A stretch of DNA of 64,000 bases from Streptosporangium saharense (lineage in GTDB: Bacteria; Actinomycetota; Actinomycetes; Streptosporangiales; Streptosporangiaceae): positions 1,404,432 to 1,468,431 of the forward strand of contig NZ_JACHJP010000001.1 in the NCBI RefSeq assembly GCF_014203715.1. The letters are read 5' to 3'. The translations under genes were made by a program, and so were the position numbers. Each line of letters starts with the position of its first letter. Position 1 is the stretch's first letter. The notes below the pieces were generated by a model that was given only the letters and a program-made list of their open reading frames with translations, searched no databases and was not told the DNA's origin. Of this stretch, positions 1 to 10,132 are shown in pieces.

Positions 1-1
1 C

Positions 2-781
2 AAGACGGAGGAGACGCTCGCGGTGGCGACGGAGGCGGCCCGCAGGGGGTGCCGCGTGCTGGTGCTGGCCGCCGCGAACTCCCCGCTGCACGCCATCGCC
101 AGGCAGACGGGCGCGTCGTTCGTGCCGGTCACCACGGGCGGGCAGCCCCGGGCGGCGGTCTGGGCGCTGTCGGTCCCGCTGCTGGTCGTCGCCGCCGACC
201 TCGGGGTGCTCCAGGTGGACGACGGGGTGTTCGAGGCGGTCGCGAAGCGGCTTGAGGAGATCGCCCATCGCTGCCGTCCGGTGAGCGAGTCCTTCATCAA
301 CCCGGGCAAGACGCTGGCCATGGAGCTGGCGGAGACGGTGCCGATGGTCTGGGGTTCCTCGCGGCTTTCGGCAGTGGCCGCCTACCGGTGGGCCTGCCAG
401 CTCAACGAGAACGGCAAGTACCCAGCCGTGTGGGGGGAGATCCCGGAGGTCAACCACAACCAGGTGGTGGCCTTCGACGGCCCGCTCGCGCAGCGGGACA
501 TCTTCGCCGACGAGGCGGGCCGGTCGCTGCGGCTGTTCGTGCTGCGTGACACGGAGGAGCATCCGCAGGTGGCGCGGCGTCGTGAGGTCTCGGTGCGGAT
601 GGCCGAGGACCGGGGCGTCCCGGTCAGCCAGATCGTCGCCGAGGGCGCGCATCCGCTCGAACGGCTCGCGACGCTGATCGGACTGGGCGACTACGCGAGT
701 ACGTACCTCGCCCTCGGGTACGGGATCGACCCGACCCCTGTGTCGGCCATCACGGAACTCAAGGCGAGAATTTCCCAATAG
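2..781 (+). CDS. Bifunctional phosphoglucose/phosphomannose isomerase-type SIS protein (5' end outside window)
   Basis: This is the C-terminal two thirds of a sugar-phosphate isomerase with SIS domains. The frame is open at the left edge, so the start lies outside the window. The first visible residues (KTEETLAVA) match the Ser/Thr-rich phosphosugar-binding loop of the first SIS domain. Later the stretch ENGKYPAVWGEIPEVNHNQVV carries the E-x-x-NHN signature typical of the actinobacterial/archaeal PGI-PMI family, which interconverts fructose-6-P with glucose-6-P and mannose-6-P in the cytosol. About 259 of a usual 350-380 residues are present. It lies 43 nt before the cation transporter on the same strand. 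The family is fairly sure; which sugar phosphate it prefers cannot be read from the sequence. Confidence 0.8.
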   Translation, partial: KTEETLAVATEAARRGCRVLVLAAANSPLHAIARQTGASFVPVTTGGQPRAAVWALSVPLLVVAADLGVLQVDDGVFEAVAKRLEEIAHRCRPVSESFINPGKTLAMELAETVPMVWGSSRLSAVAAYRWACQLNENGKYPAVWGEIPEVNHNQVVAFDGPLAQRDIFADEAGRSLRLFVLRDTEEHPQVARRREVSVRMAEDRGVPVSQIVAEGAHPLERLATLIGLGDYASTYLALGYGIDPTPVSAITELKARISQ

Positions 782-824
782 GATCCTCTCGTCTTTTTCG
801 GACTAAAAGTTAGCGGAGGCTGTC

Positions 825-1784
825 GTGAGTGCGGGCGGCGGTACAAAGGCGATCATCGCGGCATTGAGCGCGAACCTTGCGATCGCGGCGGCCAAGTTCG
901 TCGCCTTCCTGATCACGACCTCGTCATCCATGCTCGCCGAGTCGATCCACTCGCTCGCCGACTCGGGTAACCAGGTGTTGCTGCTGGTCGGCGGGAAGCG
1001 GGCACAGCGCGGGCGCACTCCGGAGCACCCGTTCGGCTACGGCAGGGAGCGTTACTTCTACGCCTTCGTGGTCGCGGTGGTGCTGTTCACGATCGGTGCT
1101 CTCTTCTCCCTCTACGAGGGCTGGCACAAGATCAGTGACCCGCACCCGGTGGAGACGCCGATCGTGGCCTTCGCGGTGCTGATCTTCGCGATCATCGCGG
1201 AGGGCTTCTCCTTCCGCACCGCGATCAAGGAGTCCAACCCGCTGCGCGGCAAGCAGACGTGGGTCCAGTTCATCCGCAGGTCCAAGTCGCCCGAGCTGCC
1301 CGTCATCGTCCTTGAGGACCTGGGCGCCCTGGTCGGTCTGGTCCTGGCGCTGATCGGTGTGACGCTCGCCGTCATCACCGGCGACGGCGTCTGGGACGGC
1401 GTCGGCACGATGGCGATCGGTGTGCTGCTCGCGATCATCGCGATCGTGCTGGCCATCGAGACCAAGTCGCTGCTGATCGGCGAGAGCGCGGGTCCCGAGG
1501 TCGAGCGTCAGATCATCTCCGCCCTGGAGAGCGCGCCCGAGGTGGCCAGGGTCATCCACATGCGCACGCTCCATCTGGGCCCCGATGAGGTCCTGGTCGC
1601 GGCGAAGATCGCGGTCGACCACGACGACACGGCGGCCGAGGTGGCCAGGGGCATCGACGAGGCGGAGCGGCGCATCCGCTCCGCCGTACCGATCGCCCGC
1701 GTCATCTATCTGGAGCCCGACCTCGACCGGGCGAGGAAGGGCGAGAGCGTCCCGGGGCCGCACTCGGCCAACGGCAGGGCGTGA
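825..1784 (+). CDS. Cation diffusion facilitator family transporter
   Basis: This is a 319-residue inner-membrane divalent-metal exporter of the CDF family, probably for Zn or Fe/Mn. Membrane helices cover roughly residues 8-32, 78-98, 112-130, 158-180 and 185-212, followed by a cytosolic ferredoxin-like domain from about 215. The metal site pair of helix 2 is visible as H42-S-L-A-D46. The helix 5 site is E164-D165 (LEDLGAL), a variant seen in this subfamily instead of HxxxD. The signature PEHPFGYGRERYFYAF follows helix 2. The GTG start is chosen because GCGGAGG lies 5 nt upstream. The metal is not determinable from the sequence. Confidence 0.88.
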   Translation: MSAGGGTKAIIAALSANLAIAAAKFVAFLITTSSSMLAESIHSLADSGNQVLLLVGGKRAQRGRTPEHPFGYGRERYFYAFVVAVVLFTIGALFSLYEGWHKISDPHPVETPIVAFAVLIFAIIAEGFSFRTAIKESNPLRGKQTWVQFIRRSKSPELPVIVLEDLGALVGLVLALIGVTLAVITGDGVWDGVGTMAIGVLLAIIAIVLAIETKSLLIGESAGPEVERQIISALESAPEVARVIHMRTLHLGPDEVLVAAKIAVDHDDTAAEVARGIDEAERRIRSAVPIARVIYLEPDLDRARKGESVPGPHSANGRA

Positions 1785-1794
1785 CCCGGGAGGC

Positions 1795-2454
1795 TCACGC
1801 GCCGGGGACCACCAGCCCCGTCTCGTAGGCGTGGATGACGGCCTGCGTGCGGTCACGCAGGTTCAGCTTGGCCAGCAGCCTCGCCACGTGGGTCTTGACT
1901 GTGTGCTCGGTGACCACGAGACAGGCCGCTATCTCGGCGTTCGACAGCCCCTGGGCGATCAGCCGCAGCACCTCGACCTCGCGCGGGGTCAGCGGCCTGC
2001 CGTCCCCGCTCGGCCGCCGCTGCCGGGAGAACTCGGCGATCAGCCGCCTGGTGATCCTGGGGGCCAGCAGCGCGTCCCCGCGCGCCACGGTCCTGACCGC
2101 CTCGACCAGGTCACCGGCCCTGACGTCCTTGAGCAGGAACCCGCTCGCCCCCGCGGTGAGCGCGTCGTACACGTAGTCGTCAAGGTCGAACGTGGTGATC
2201 ATGATGATCCTGGTCGCCTCGGTCTCCAGGATGCGGCGGGCCGCCTCGATGCCGTTCATCTCCGGCATCCGGATGTCCAGCAGCGCGACGTCGGGGTGGG
2301 TCCGCCGTGCCAGCCGTACGGCCTGGGCACCGTCTGGAGCGGTTCCCACGACGGTGAGGTCGGGCTGCGCCCTGAGCACCGCGGCGAAGCCTCGCAGCAC
2401 GACCGGCTGGTCGTCGGCGACCAGCACCCGGATGGGAGTCTCTGGGGAGGTCAT
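1795..2454 (-). CDS. NarL/FixJ-type response regulator
   Basis: This is a 219-residue two-component response regulator. The receiver domain (residues 7-122) shows the acidic pair in VADDQ, the phospho-acceptor Asp in VALLDIRMPEMNG, and the conserved Lys in FLLKDV. A LuxR/NarL helix-turn-helix follows (about 148-210, LTPREVEVLRLIAQGLSNAEIA). The start at 2454 is set by the ATGA overlap with the stop of the upstream kinase gene, so the two are translationally coupled. The frame stays open further upstream, but that part is antisense noise over the kinase. Target genes are unknown. Confidence 0.92.
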   Translation of the reverse strand: MTSPETPIRVLVADDQPVVLRGFAAVLRAQPDLTVVGTAPDGAQAVRLARRTHPDVALLDIRMPEMNGIEAARRILETEATRIIMITTFDLDDYVYDALTAGASGFLLKDVRAGDLVEAVRTVARGDALLAPRITRRLIAEFSRQRRPSGDGRPLTPREVEVLRLIAQGLSNAEIAACLVVTEHTVKTHVARLLAKLNLRDRTQAVIHAYETGLVVPGA

Positions 2455-3665
2455 TCGAGTGGCAGGCCCACCTGGATGAGGAAGCCGCCGGAGGGGCCGG
2501 GGCCCGCGGTGAACCAGCCGCCGAGGGCGAGGGCGCGTTCGCGCATGCCGACCAGGCCGTGCCCGTCGCCGGTGTCGCCGATCTCGCCGGAGGGGCCGGG
2601 GCCGTTGTCGGTGATCCGCAGCGCCAGCAGGGCCGGGCGGTAGGCCAGCTCGATCGAGACGCGGGCGCCGGGCGCGTGGACACGGGCGTTGGTCAGCGCC
2701 TCCTGGATGATCCGGTAGGCGGAGATGTCCACGGCCTGCGGGACCGGGAACGCCTCCCCGACCACGTCGAGATCGACCTCGCCCCCGTGCCGTTCGAGCA
2801 GCTCGGGAAGGCGCGCCAGCCCCGGTTGTGGCGCGGTTTCCGGGGCGGCGACGACGTCGGCGCGCAGCACGCCGAGCAGGCGGCGCATCTCGGTGAGCGT
2901 GGTGCGGGCGGAGGTCGCGATCTCGGCGAACTCCTGGCGGGTGCGCTCGTCGAGGCCGTCGAGCGTGTAGGGGGCAGTCTCGGCCTGCACGGCGATCTTC
3001 GAGACGGAGTGGGCCACGATGTCGTGCATCTCCCTGGCGATCCTGGCCCGTTCGGCCATCGCGGCCTGTTCCCTGAGCGTCTCCAGGTTGTCCGCGCGCA
3101 TCTCCCTGATCGTGCCGCTGCTGCGCCGTACATGGGCGAGGAAGAGGACCGTGACGGTGCCGAGGAACAGGATGAGCAGTCTGCCGTCGTTCGTGAGGGA
3201 CCACAGCGACCTGGGACCGCCCAGCAGGAACGCGACCGCGAGAAGCAGGACCGTCACGGCGCCGACGGCCAGCCCGGCACGGAGCGGGCCGAGCCTGCAC
3301 GCGATCGTGTAGAGGGTGAGCGCGCCCGACAGCAGTACGGCGAGCAGGGGGTTGTTGGGCAGCATGCCGGTGTAGAGGAGGCAGAGCGCGCCGCAGGAGA
3401 CCAGCGCGACGACCAGCCAGGGGTGTTTGCGGCGCAGGGCGTGCGGCAGTGTGGCGAGCATGGCGGCCAGCAGGGTCAGGGCGGAGCGATCGTTGAGCTG
3501 GGCCAGGGCGAAGAACGCGAGCACGACGCCGACGGCGACGTCCGCCAGGGGAGAGGCGATGATCCGCCGCAGGTCCAGGGCGCCGATCCTCCGTTCGGCC
3601 TCGGCTAACGCGGTTGTGACATCCATGGGGAGAATTGTGGTGATGGTCGCGCCCGGTGTCGTCAC
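2451..3665 (-). CDS. Sensor histidine kinase (HisKA_3 type), partner of the adjacent regulator
   Basis: This is a membrane histidine kinase of about 404 residues. Several hydrophobic helices span roughly residues 38-165. The dimerisation/phosphoacceptor helix reads REMHDIVAHSVS, with His as the phosphorylation site. It is followed by an HATPase_c domain with the N box (QEALTNARVHA) and G box (DNGPGP, GDGHGLVGMRERA). This arrangement is the DesK/NarX-like family that pairs with NarL-type regulators, and the regulator gene overlaps it by 4 nt. Start is uncertain: GTG at 3665 has AGGAG abutting it, while the in-frame ATG at 3626 has no clear ribosome site. The signal sensed is unknown. Confidence 0.9.
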   Translation of the reverse strand: MTTPGATITTILPMDVTTALAEAERRIGALDLRRIIASPLADVAVGVVLAFFALAQLNDRSALTLLAAMLATLPHALRRKHPWLVVALVSCGALCLLYTGMLPNNPLLAVLLSGALTLYTIACRLGPLRAGLAVGAVTVLLLAVAFLLGGPRSLWSLTNDGRLLILFLGTVTVLFLAHVRRSSGTIREMRADNLETLREQAAMAERARIAREMHDIVAHSVSKIAVQAETAPYTLDGLDERTRQEFAEIATSARTTLTEMRRLLGVLRADVVAAPETAPQPGLARLPELLERHGGEVDLDVVGEAFPVPQAVDISAYRIIQEALTNARVHAPGARVSIELAYRPALLALRITDNGPGPSGEIGDTGDGHGLVGMRERALALGGWFTAGPGPSGGFLIQVGLPLE

Positions 3666-3688
3666 TCCTGGGAGCGACGTTCCCGGTG

Positions 3689-4024
3689 TCAGGAGCGGCC
3701 CTGGAGCAGGCGCAGGGCCTTCTCCTTCTCGAAGTCCAGTGCCCTGCGCGGTGCCTGGAGGCGGCCGATCCGCAGCCCGAGGTCCCGTACGGCCTGCGCG
3801 ACGGCGGGCTCGCTCAGCATCCGCAGCGCGAACGCCAGCTCGGCGGGGGAGATGTCGAAGCGCCTCTCAAGCTCGACGCCCTGGGCCACGGCCGCCAGCT
3901 CCTCCTGGCCGAAGCGGCGGTGCGCCCCCTGGGTCCTGACGGGGGGCAGCAGTCCCAGGGCCTCGCGGTAGCGGAGCATCCTGGGGGACATGCCCAGCCG
4001 TTTCGCGGCCTCGGTGATCCGCAT
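3689..4024 (-). CDS. MerR-family transcriptional regulator
   Basis: This small (111-residue) MerR-type regulator starts MRITEAAKRLGMSPRMLRYR, the classic winged-helix opening of the family. It is followed by the wing (GAHRRFGQEELAAV) and a helix carrying the dimerisation region. There is no C-terminal effector domain and no Cys cluster, so it is not a metal sensor of the MerR/ZntR kind. An in-frame ATG at 4051 is possible, but ATG 4024 has GGAAGGG 6-7 nt upstream, so the shorter form is preferred. It is divergent from ahcY, with about 200 nt between the two starts. Its ligand and target are unknown. Confidence 0.82.
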   Translation of the reverse strand: MRITEAAKRLGMSPRMLRYREALGLLPPVRTQGAHRRFGQEELAAVAQGVELERRFDISPAELAFALRMLSEPAVAQAVRDLGLRIGRLQAPRRALDFEKEKALRLLQGRS

Positions 4025-4074
4025 CTCGCACCCTTCCTGGGAACCTGACATTCTTGTGTAAGGTTACCGCCTCG

Positions 4075-4115
4075 CGAGGTGCGCGGAGCCGTACAAGGCG
4101 CCTAGACTCACCTCG
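4075..4115 (+). promoter_or_regulatory. Candidate ahcY promoter within an inverted repeat
   Basis: A -10-like TAGACT sits at 4103-4108, about 120 nt before the ahcY start. It lies inside an inverted repeat with arms CGAGGTG (4075-4081) and CACCTCG (4109-4115). The repeat could be an operator overlapping the promoter or the base of an RNA hairpin. The conserved core of the S-adenosylhomocysteine riboswitch was looked for and is not evident. Confidence 0.4.
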
Positions 4116-4227
4116 TCTGCTTCCCGGTGGAGTGACGAGCCGTGCCCGGAAGCGAAGCGGGGCCGCGCACGCGGCGAGCCCGGCGGGGGCATGAGGCGCG
4201 AGACCATCAACCAGAGGGGTTTAATTC

Positions 4228-5655
<1,428 letters not shown>

Positions 5656-5670
5656 TCGGGAACGTCACCC

Positions 5671-5697
5671 AGGCCCCCGCGTGTCACGCGGGGGCCT
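5671..5697 (+). terminator. Hairpin terminator after ahcY
   Basis: An 11-bp perfect GC-rich stem (arms 5671-5681 and 5687-5697) with a 5-nt loop lies 15 nt after the ahcY stop. It lacks a proper U tract, as is usual in high-GC actinomycetes. It separates ahcY from the second SAHH-family gene and so argues against simple co-transcription, or allows attenuated read-through. Confidence 0.65.
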
Positions 5698-5727
5698 TCG
5701 GGTCATCCGGGCATTCAGGGGAGGACC

Positions 5728-6969
5728 GTGGACAGCGCGCTGACGGCCGCGGGTGAGCGGCGGATCGGGTGGGCGGCGCGGGCGATGCCGGTGCTCACCG
5801 CGATCGGGGAGCGGTTCGCGGCCGAGAGACCGCTCGACGGGCTGCGGATCGCGGCCTGCCTGCACGTGACGGCGGAGACCGCCGTCCTCATGGGCGCCCT
5901 GCGGGCGGGAGGGGCCGAGATCGCGCTGGCCGCCTCCAACCCGCTGTCCACCCAGGACGACGTGGCCCAGGCTCTCGGTGAGTACGGCCTGCGGGTGCAC
6001 GCGCTGGCGGGGGTCGATCGGCAGACCTACTACCGGCACATCAACCAGGCCCTGGACATCGCCCCCGACCTGGTCCTCGACGACGGCTGCGACCTGGTCA
6101 ACACCCTGCACACCGAGCGGACCGAGCTGCTCGGGACGGTCTCCGGCGGCTGCGAGGAGACCACGACCGGGATCATCAGGCTCCGCCAGATGGCGGCCGA
6201 GCGGGCGCTGCGCTTCCCCGTCGTCGCGGTCAACGACACCCGCACCAAGCGGATGTTCGACAACCGGTACGGCACCGGCCAGTCGACGCTCGACGGCATC
6301 ATGCGCGCGACCAACACGCTGTTGGCGGGCAAGGTCGTGGTCGTCGCCGGGTTCGGCTTCTGCGGCCGGGGGGTGGCCGAACGGGCCAGGGGCCTCGGCG
6401 CCAGGGTCGTCGTCACCGAGATCGACCCGGTCAAGGCGCTCGACGCCTCGCTGCAGGGCTACGACGTGCGGACCATGGCCGCCGCCGCTCGGATCGGCGA
6501 CGTGTTCGTCACCGTGACCGGCAACCGCGACGTCGTCAGGGGTGAGCACCTGGCGGAGATGAAGGACGGCGCGATCCTGGCCAACGCGGGCCACTTCGAC
6601 GTCGAGATCGACGTCAGGGCCCTTGAGGACCTGGCCGGTGAGGTGCGGCCCGGGGTGCGGCCGAACACCGACGAGTACGTCCTGGCCGACGGGCGCAGGC
6701 TGCTGCTGCTCGCCGAGGGCCGCCTGGTCAACCTCACGGCCGCCGAGGGGCACCCGGCCGCCGTCATGGACATGTCCTTCTCCGCCCAGGCGCTGGCGGT
6801 CGCCTGGCTGGCCAGGGAGCGCCTGCGGCTCGAACCCGGCGTCTACGACGTGCCGGAGGAGGTCGACGTCGAGGTGGCGCGGCTCAAGCTCGCGGCGGCG
6901 GGCATCGAGGTCGACCATCTGACCTCGCAGCAGGAGGACTACCTCCACTCCTGGCGCCTGGGCTCCTGA
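5728..6969 (+). CDS. Second, archaeal/thermophile-type SAHH-family hydrolase
   Basis: This 413-residue paralogue of ahcY has the substrate His46 (ACLHVT), LDDGCD Asp, EETTTG Glu, and Lys/Asp/Asn in NDTRTKRMFDNRYG. The NAD loop is GFGFCGRG. It differs from its neighbour in three diagnostic ways. The 40-residue insertion is missing. The Cys of YGC is Thr (YGTGQS). The C-terminal KxDHYRY is replaced by a QQEDYLHSWRLGS tail. These are features of archaeal and thermophile SAHH; in Methanocaldococcus the enzyme is reported to act on S-inosylhomocysteine. Start GTG 5728 has GGGGAGG 3-4 nt upstream. Substrate here is inferred only as a nucleosidyl-homocysteine. Confidence 0.85.
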   Translation: MDSALTAAGERRIGWAARAMPVLTAIGERFAAERPLDGLRIAACLHVTAETAVLMGALRAGGAEIALAASNPLSTQDDVAQALGEYGLRVHALAGVDRQTYYRHINQALDIAPDLVLDDGCDLVNTLHTERTELLGTVSGGCEETTTGIIRLRQMAAERALRFPVVAVNDTRTKRMFDNRYGTGQSTLDGIMRATNTLLAGKVVVVAGFGFCGRGVAERARGLGARVVVTEIDPVKALDASLQGYDVRTMAAAARIGDVFVTVTGNRDVVRGEHLAEMKDGAILANAGHFDVEIDVRALEDLAGEVRPGVRPNTDEYVLADGRRLLLLAEGRLVNLTAAEGHPAAVMDMSFSAQALAVAWLARERLRLEPGVYDVPEEVDVEVARLKLAAAGIEVDHLTSQQEDYLHSWRLGS

Positions 6970-6973
6970 CGTT

Positions 6974-7612
6974 TCAGGGGGAGCTCCGCAGGCGGGCCAT
7001 CCTGCGGATCTCCCCGGCCTGGGTCGTGGCGATCTCGTTGGCCAGCTCCTCGACCCTCAGGTGCGAGCCGTGGGTCAGGACCTCCTCCGACATCGTGATC
7101 GCGCCCCGGTGGTGGGCCGTCATCAACTGGAGGAAGAGCCGGTCGAACTCGGGTCCCGAGGCGGCCGCCAGTGCCCTGAGCTGCTCGGGGGTGGCCATGC
7201 CGGGCATGGTGCCGTGTTCCGTGTGGTGGTCGGGCCCGCGCAGGCCCTGCTGACCCAGCCACAGGGACATGACCTGGACCTCCGGCCCCTGGGAGTCCCT
7301 GATGCGGGAGGCCAGGGCGCGGACCGTCGGGCTTTCCGCGTGGGTGAGGGCCAGGGTCGCCATCTCCAGGGCCTGCCGGTGATGGACGATCATGTCCCGC
7401 ACATACCGCACGTCCGCCGCGTTCGCCGTCGGGGTCGGTACGGCGGTCGCCGCCTCGTCCGCCCCGAGTGTCCTGGCGACCTCACCCGGTCTGCCGGGGG
7501 CGATGACGGGGGCGGTTGGCGGCGCCGCGGCTGACGGCTCGCTCGCCGACGAGACCGAGCAGGCGGTGGCCGTCAGGACGGCGAGGGTGGCGAGCACCAG
7601 CTTGACGCGCAC
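6974..7612 (-). CDS. DUF305 lipoprotein
   Basis: This is a 212-residue exported protein. The N-terminus (MRVKLVLATLAVLTATAC) is a lipoprotein signal with Cys18 as the probable lipidation site, followed by a Pro/Ala-rich linker to about residue 60. The DUF305 four-helix (ferritin-like) domain carries two repeated His motifs, MIVHHRQA and MTAHHRGA, plus a His/Met-rich loop (DHHTEHGTMPGM) that could bind copper or another metal. DUF305 proteins are often tied to metal stress, but no function is established. GTG start has AGGAGG upstream. It is convergent with the SAHH paralogue (4-nt gap) and divergent from the LVIVD protein. Confidence 0.85.
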   Translation of the reverse strand: MRVKLVLATLAVLTATACSVSSASEPSAAAPPTAPVIAPGRPGEVARTLGADEAATAVPTPTANAADVRYVRDMIVHHRQALEMATLALTHAESPTVRALASRIRDSQGPEVQVMSLWLGQQGLRGPDHHTEHGTMPGMATPEQLRALAAASGPEFDRLFLQLMTAHHRGAITMSEEVLTHGSHLRVEELANEIATTQAGEIRRMARLRSSP

Positions 7613-7796
7613 CCGGCCTCCTTCTTCCTTCGCGATCTCCCTCGGGCAAGGACGATAACCCGCCGGGAGAGGGGAGTAAAGGCCGCATATCGGAAAAATT
7701 TACTGACACAGTGAGGGCTTGTAAGGATCGCCGTTCGGATAAAAGATTCACTTATTTATCTGTGCTTTATGGCATATGCGGCAAGGAGGATCACCA

Positions 7797-9206
7797 GTGT
7801 TATCCCCTCTCAGGAAGGGCCTGACCGGCCGATTCCTGATCGCGGCCGCGGCCGCGGCGGCGCTGGTCCTGGCCACCGTACCGGCCCAGGCGTCCGACAT
7901 CCCGGCCCCCGGCCAGGTTGTCACCAGTGCGAATGTTACGCATGTGACAAATGTTCCCAAGCCCGCCGGTTTGGAGAACACGATCAACACCGACATCGCT
8001 TTCCAGGGTGACTATGCGTATGTCGGAAACTACGGTGGATTCTCCATCTACGACATCCGGAACCCGAGACACGTCAAGGTCGTCAGCAGCGTCGTGTGCC
8101 CCGGCTCCCAGATGGACGTCACGGTCCACGACAACCTGCTGTTCACCGCGGTCGACTCGTCGAGGACCGACGACTCCTGCAACAGCACCGCGCAGAGCGC
8201 GTCGATCAAGGAGTCGTGGGAGGGCGTACGGATCTTCGACATCAGTGACAAGCGAAACCCGAAGTACATCAAGTCGGTCGAGACGAACTGCGGCTCCCAC
8301 ACCCTGACCCAGGTGCCGGGCAAGGGCAGGGACCGCAACAAGGTCGTCTACCTCTACGTCTCCTCCTACAGCCCGAACGCGACCTTCCCCGACTGCCAGC
8401 CGCCGCACGACAAGATCTCGGTCATCAAGGTGCCGCTGCGCAAGCCGACGGAGGCCGCGGTCGTCAGCACGCCGGTCATCTTCCCCGACGGCGGCAACGA
8501 GACCCAGCCCGGTCTGCTGCTGCCGACCACCGGCTGCCACGACATCACCGTCTACGCGGAGCGGGACATCGCGGCCGGGGCCTGCATGGGTGACGGCGTG
8601 CTGCTGGACATCTCCAACCGGGAGAACCCGGTCATCACAGCCCGCGTGACCGACCCGAACTTCGCCTTCTGGCACTCGGCGACGTTCAACAACGAGGGCA
8701 ACAAGGTCATCTTCACCGACGAGCTCGGCGGTGGCGGCGCGGCCACCTGCAACGAGGCGACGGGGCCCAACCGTGGCGCCGACGCCATCTTCGACATCAG
8801 GCGCGGCAGGCTGGTGTTCAGGAGCTACTACAAGATCCCCCGCTACCAGGGGCCGACCGAGAACTGCGTGGCGCACAACGGCTCGCTGGTCCCGGTCAAG
8901 GGCCGCGACATCCTGGTCCAGGCGTGGTACCAGGGCGGCGTCTCCGTCGTCGACTTCACCGACTCGGCCCACCCGAAGGAGATCGGATTCTTCGAGCGCG
9001 GCCCCGACCCCAGCGGCGGCTCGGGCGGCATCTGGTCGGCCTACTACTACAACGGCCACATCTACGGCAGTGACTTCAACTTCGGACTCGACGTGCTCAG
9101 GGTCAACGACCGGCGCACGGACCCGGCCAGGTGGGTCCGCTTCGACCGGCTGAACGTGCAGACCCAGACCTCCTACGAGGGCTGGTTCGGCCTCGCCGAG
9201 GAGTGA
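7797..9206 (+). CDS. Secreted LVIVD-repeat (beta-propeller-like) protein
   Basis: This 469-residue exported protein starts with a signal peptide (hydrophobic core ALVLATVPAQA, predicted cleavage near residue 34). The rest is built of LVIVD-type repeats such as YVGNYGGFSIYDIRNPRHVKVV, VRIFDISDKRNPKYIKSV, VLLDISNRENPVITARV and VSVVDFTDSAHPKEIGFF, which predict an extracellular beta-propeller. Several Cys residues could form disulfides. Start is GTG 7797, because AAGGAGGA sits 7 nt upstream; the in-frame ATG at 7776 would translate the ribosome site itself. The 184-nt AT-richer region shared with the divergent DUF305 gene probably holds both promoters. Biochemical role unknown. Confidence 0.85.
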   Translation: MLSPLRKGLTGRFLIAAAAAAALVLATVPAQASDIPAPGQVVTSANVTHVTNVPKPAGLENTINTDIAFQGDYAYVGNYGGFSIYDIRNPRHVKVVSSVVCPGSQMDVTVHDNLLFTAVDSSRTDDSCNSTAQSASIKESWEGVRIFDISDKRNPKYIKSVETNCGSHTLTQVPGKGRDRNKVVYLYVSSYSPNATFPDCQPPHDKISVIKVPLRKPTEAAVVSTPVIFPDGGNETQPGLLLPTTGCHDITVYAERDIAAGACMGDGVLLDISNRENPVITARVTDPNFAFWHSATFNNEGNKVIFTDELGGGGAATCNEATGPNRGADAIFDIRRGRLVFRSYYKIPRYQGPTENCVAHNGSLVPVKGRDILVQAWYQGGVSVVDFTDSAHPKEIGFFERGPDPSGGSGGIWSAYYYNGHIYGSDFNFGLDVLRVNDRRTDPARWVRFDRLNVQTQTSYEGWFGLAEE

Positions 9207-9222
9207 TCCCCGCTGCTTTCTT

Positions 9223-9252
9223 CGTGCCCCGGTCCCTCAGGGCCGGGGCACG
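9223..9252. terminator. Bidirectional hairpin terminator
   Basis: A 10-bp perfect stem, CGTGCCCCGG (9223-9232) with CCGGGGCACG (9243-9252), lies between the convergent LVIVD and RDD genes and can serve both strands. Confidence 0.6.
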
Positions 9253-9259
9253 GTCACGC

Positions 9260-10126
9260 TCAGGCCGGCGGGACGAAGCCCCCCGGGGTGGCCTGTGGTG
9301 CCTGTGGTGCCTGCGGCCTCTGCTGGTACGGCGGAGCCGGGAACTGTGGCTGGAACCGGGGCTGGGCGGGGGGCGCGCCGTTCCGCTGTGCCAGCCGTAC
9401 CTGGTCACGTCTGCGACGCTCGGCCAGCACGGCGGTCAGGTAGGCGAACGGCGGGACCCCGGGCGGCGGGGGTGGCGAGACGAAGGCCGACATCTCGGTC
9501 GCGATGCGCACCCCCATCTCGTGCTGTACGGCGGGCGACAGGTCGTGCCAGCGCATGAGGTACTGCCTGGCGGTCGCGGCGACCCCCTCGGGCAGCCGGG
9601 ACAGTTCGAGCGTCGCGGCCCAGGCGGCCAGCGGTGGCGGCATCTCCAGGGGCGGGCCGTACTGCCTGGGGCCGCGCTCGGCGATCACGACGGTGCCCGC
9701 GAAGATGTCGCCGAGCCGTTTGCCCTTCTCGGAGATCAGCGAGCTGATCAGGGCGGGGGCGCCGCCGAGCATGATGAACTCCACCATCCCGGACAGGCCG
9801 CGGAAGAGGGCCTGCCGGAACCGCTCGGGGCCACCGTCGTCGCTGACGACCCGGAGCCCGAGGGCGAGCTTGCCGAGGCTGCGGCCCCTGGTGAGGGTCT
9901 CGAAGATCACGGGGTAGCCCACGAGCACGAGCACGGTGAACGCGATGTAGAGCATCGTGGCCAGCGCCCCGTCGAGGTTCCAGGCCAGGACGCCGATCAG
10001 CATGGAGACCCCGAACAGCGTCGCGAACTGGACCGCCAGGTCGATCAGCAGCGCCAGGGCCCTGGTCGGCAACTGGGCGATCCGGACTTCGACGACGACG
10101 GCCTCGCCGGTTACGACATCGGTCAC
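9260..10126 (-). CDS. RDD-family membrane protein with disordered C-terminal tail
   Basis: This is a 288-residue protein. An RDD domain occupies residues 12-150: the Arg-Asp signature (TRALALLIDLAVQF), two further hydrophobic helices, and the conserved GRSLGKLALGLRVV block. From about 150 on is a cytosolic region ending in a Pro/Gln-rich low-complexity tail (FQPQFPAPPYQQRPQAPQ). In actinobacteria this protein is a standing neighbour of the SpoIIM/DUF58/MoxR group, which follows here. Start is GTG at 10126. A TAGGGT -10 box (10133-10138 on the complement) leaves room for essentially no leader. Molecular function unknown. Confidence 0.85.
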   Translation of the reverse strand: MTDVVTGEAVVVEVRIAQLPTRALALLIDLAVQFATLFGVSMLIGVLAWNLDGALATMLYIAFTVLVLVGYPVIFETLTRGRSLGKLALGLRVVSDDGGPERFRQALFRGLSGMVEFIMLGGAPALISSLISEKGKRLGDIFAGTVVIAERGPRQYGPPLEMPPPLAAWAATLELSRLPEGVAATARQYLMRWHDLSPAVQHEMGVRIATEMSAFVSPPPPPGVPPFAYLTAVLAERRRRDQVRLAQRNGAPPAQPRFQPQFPAPPYQQRPQAPQAPQATPGGFVPPA

Positions 10127-10132
10127 ACCAGC

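Noticed and set aside
4052-4227. S-adenosylhomocysteine riboswitch in the ahcY leader
   Set aside because: A CGAGGTG/CACCTCG pairing exists, but the conserved core of the SAH riboswitch is not seen, and the repeat encloses a -10 box, so promoter/operator is the simpler reading. A covariance-model scan would settle it.
7776-7796. ATG 7776 as start of the LVIVD protein
   Set aside because: The codons from 7776 translate the AAGGAGGA ribosome site that belongs to GTG 7797.
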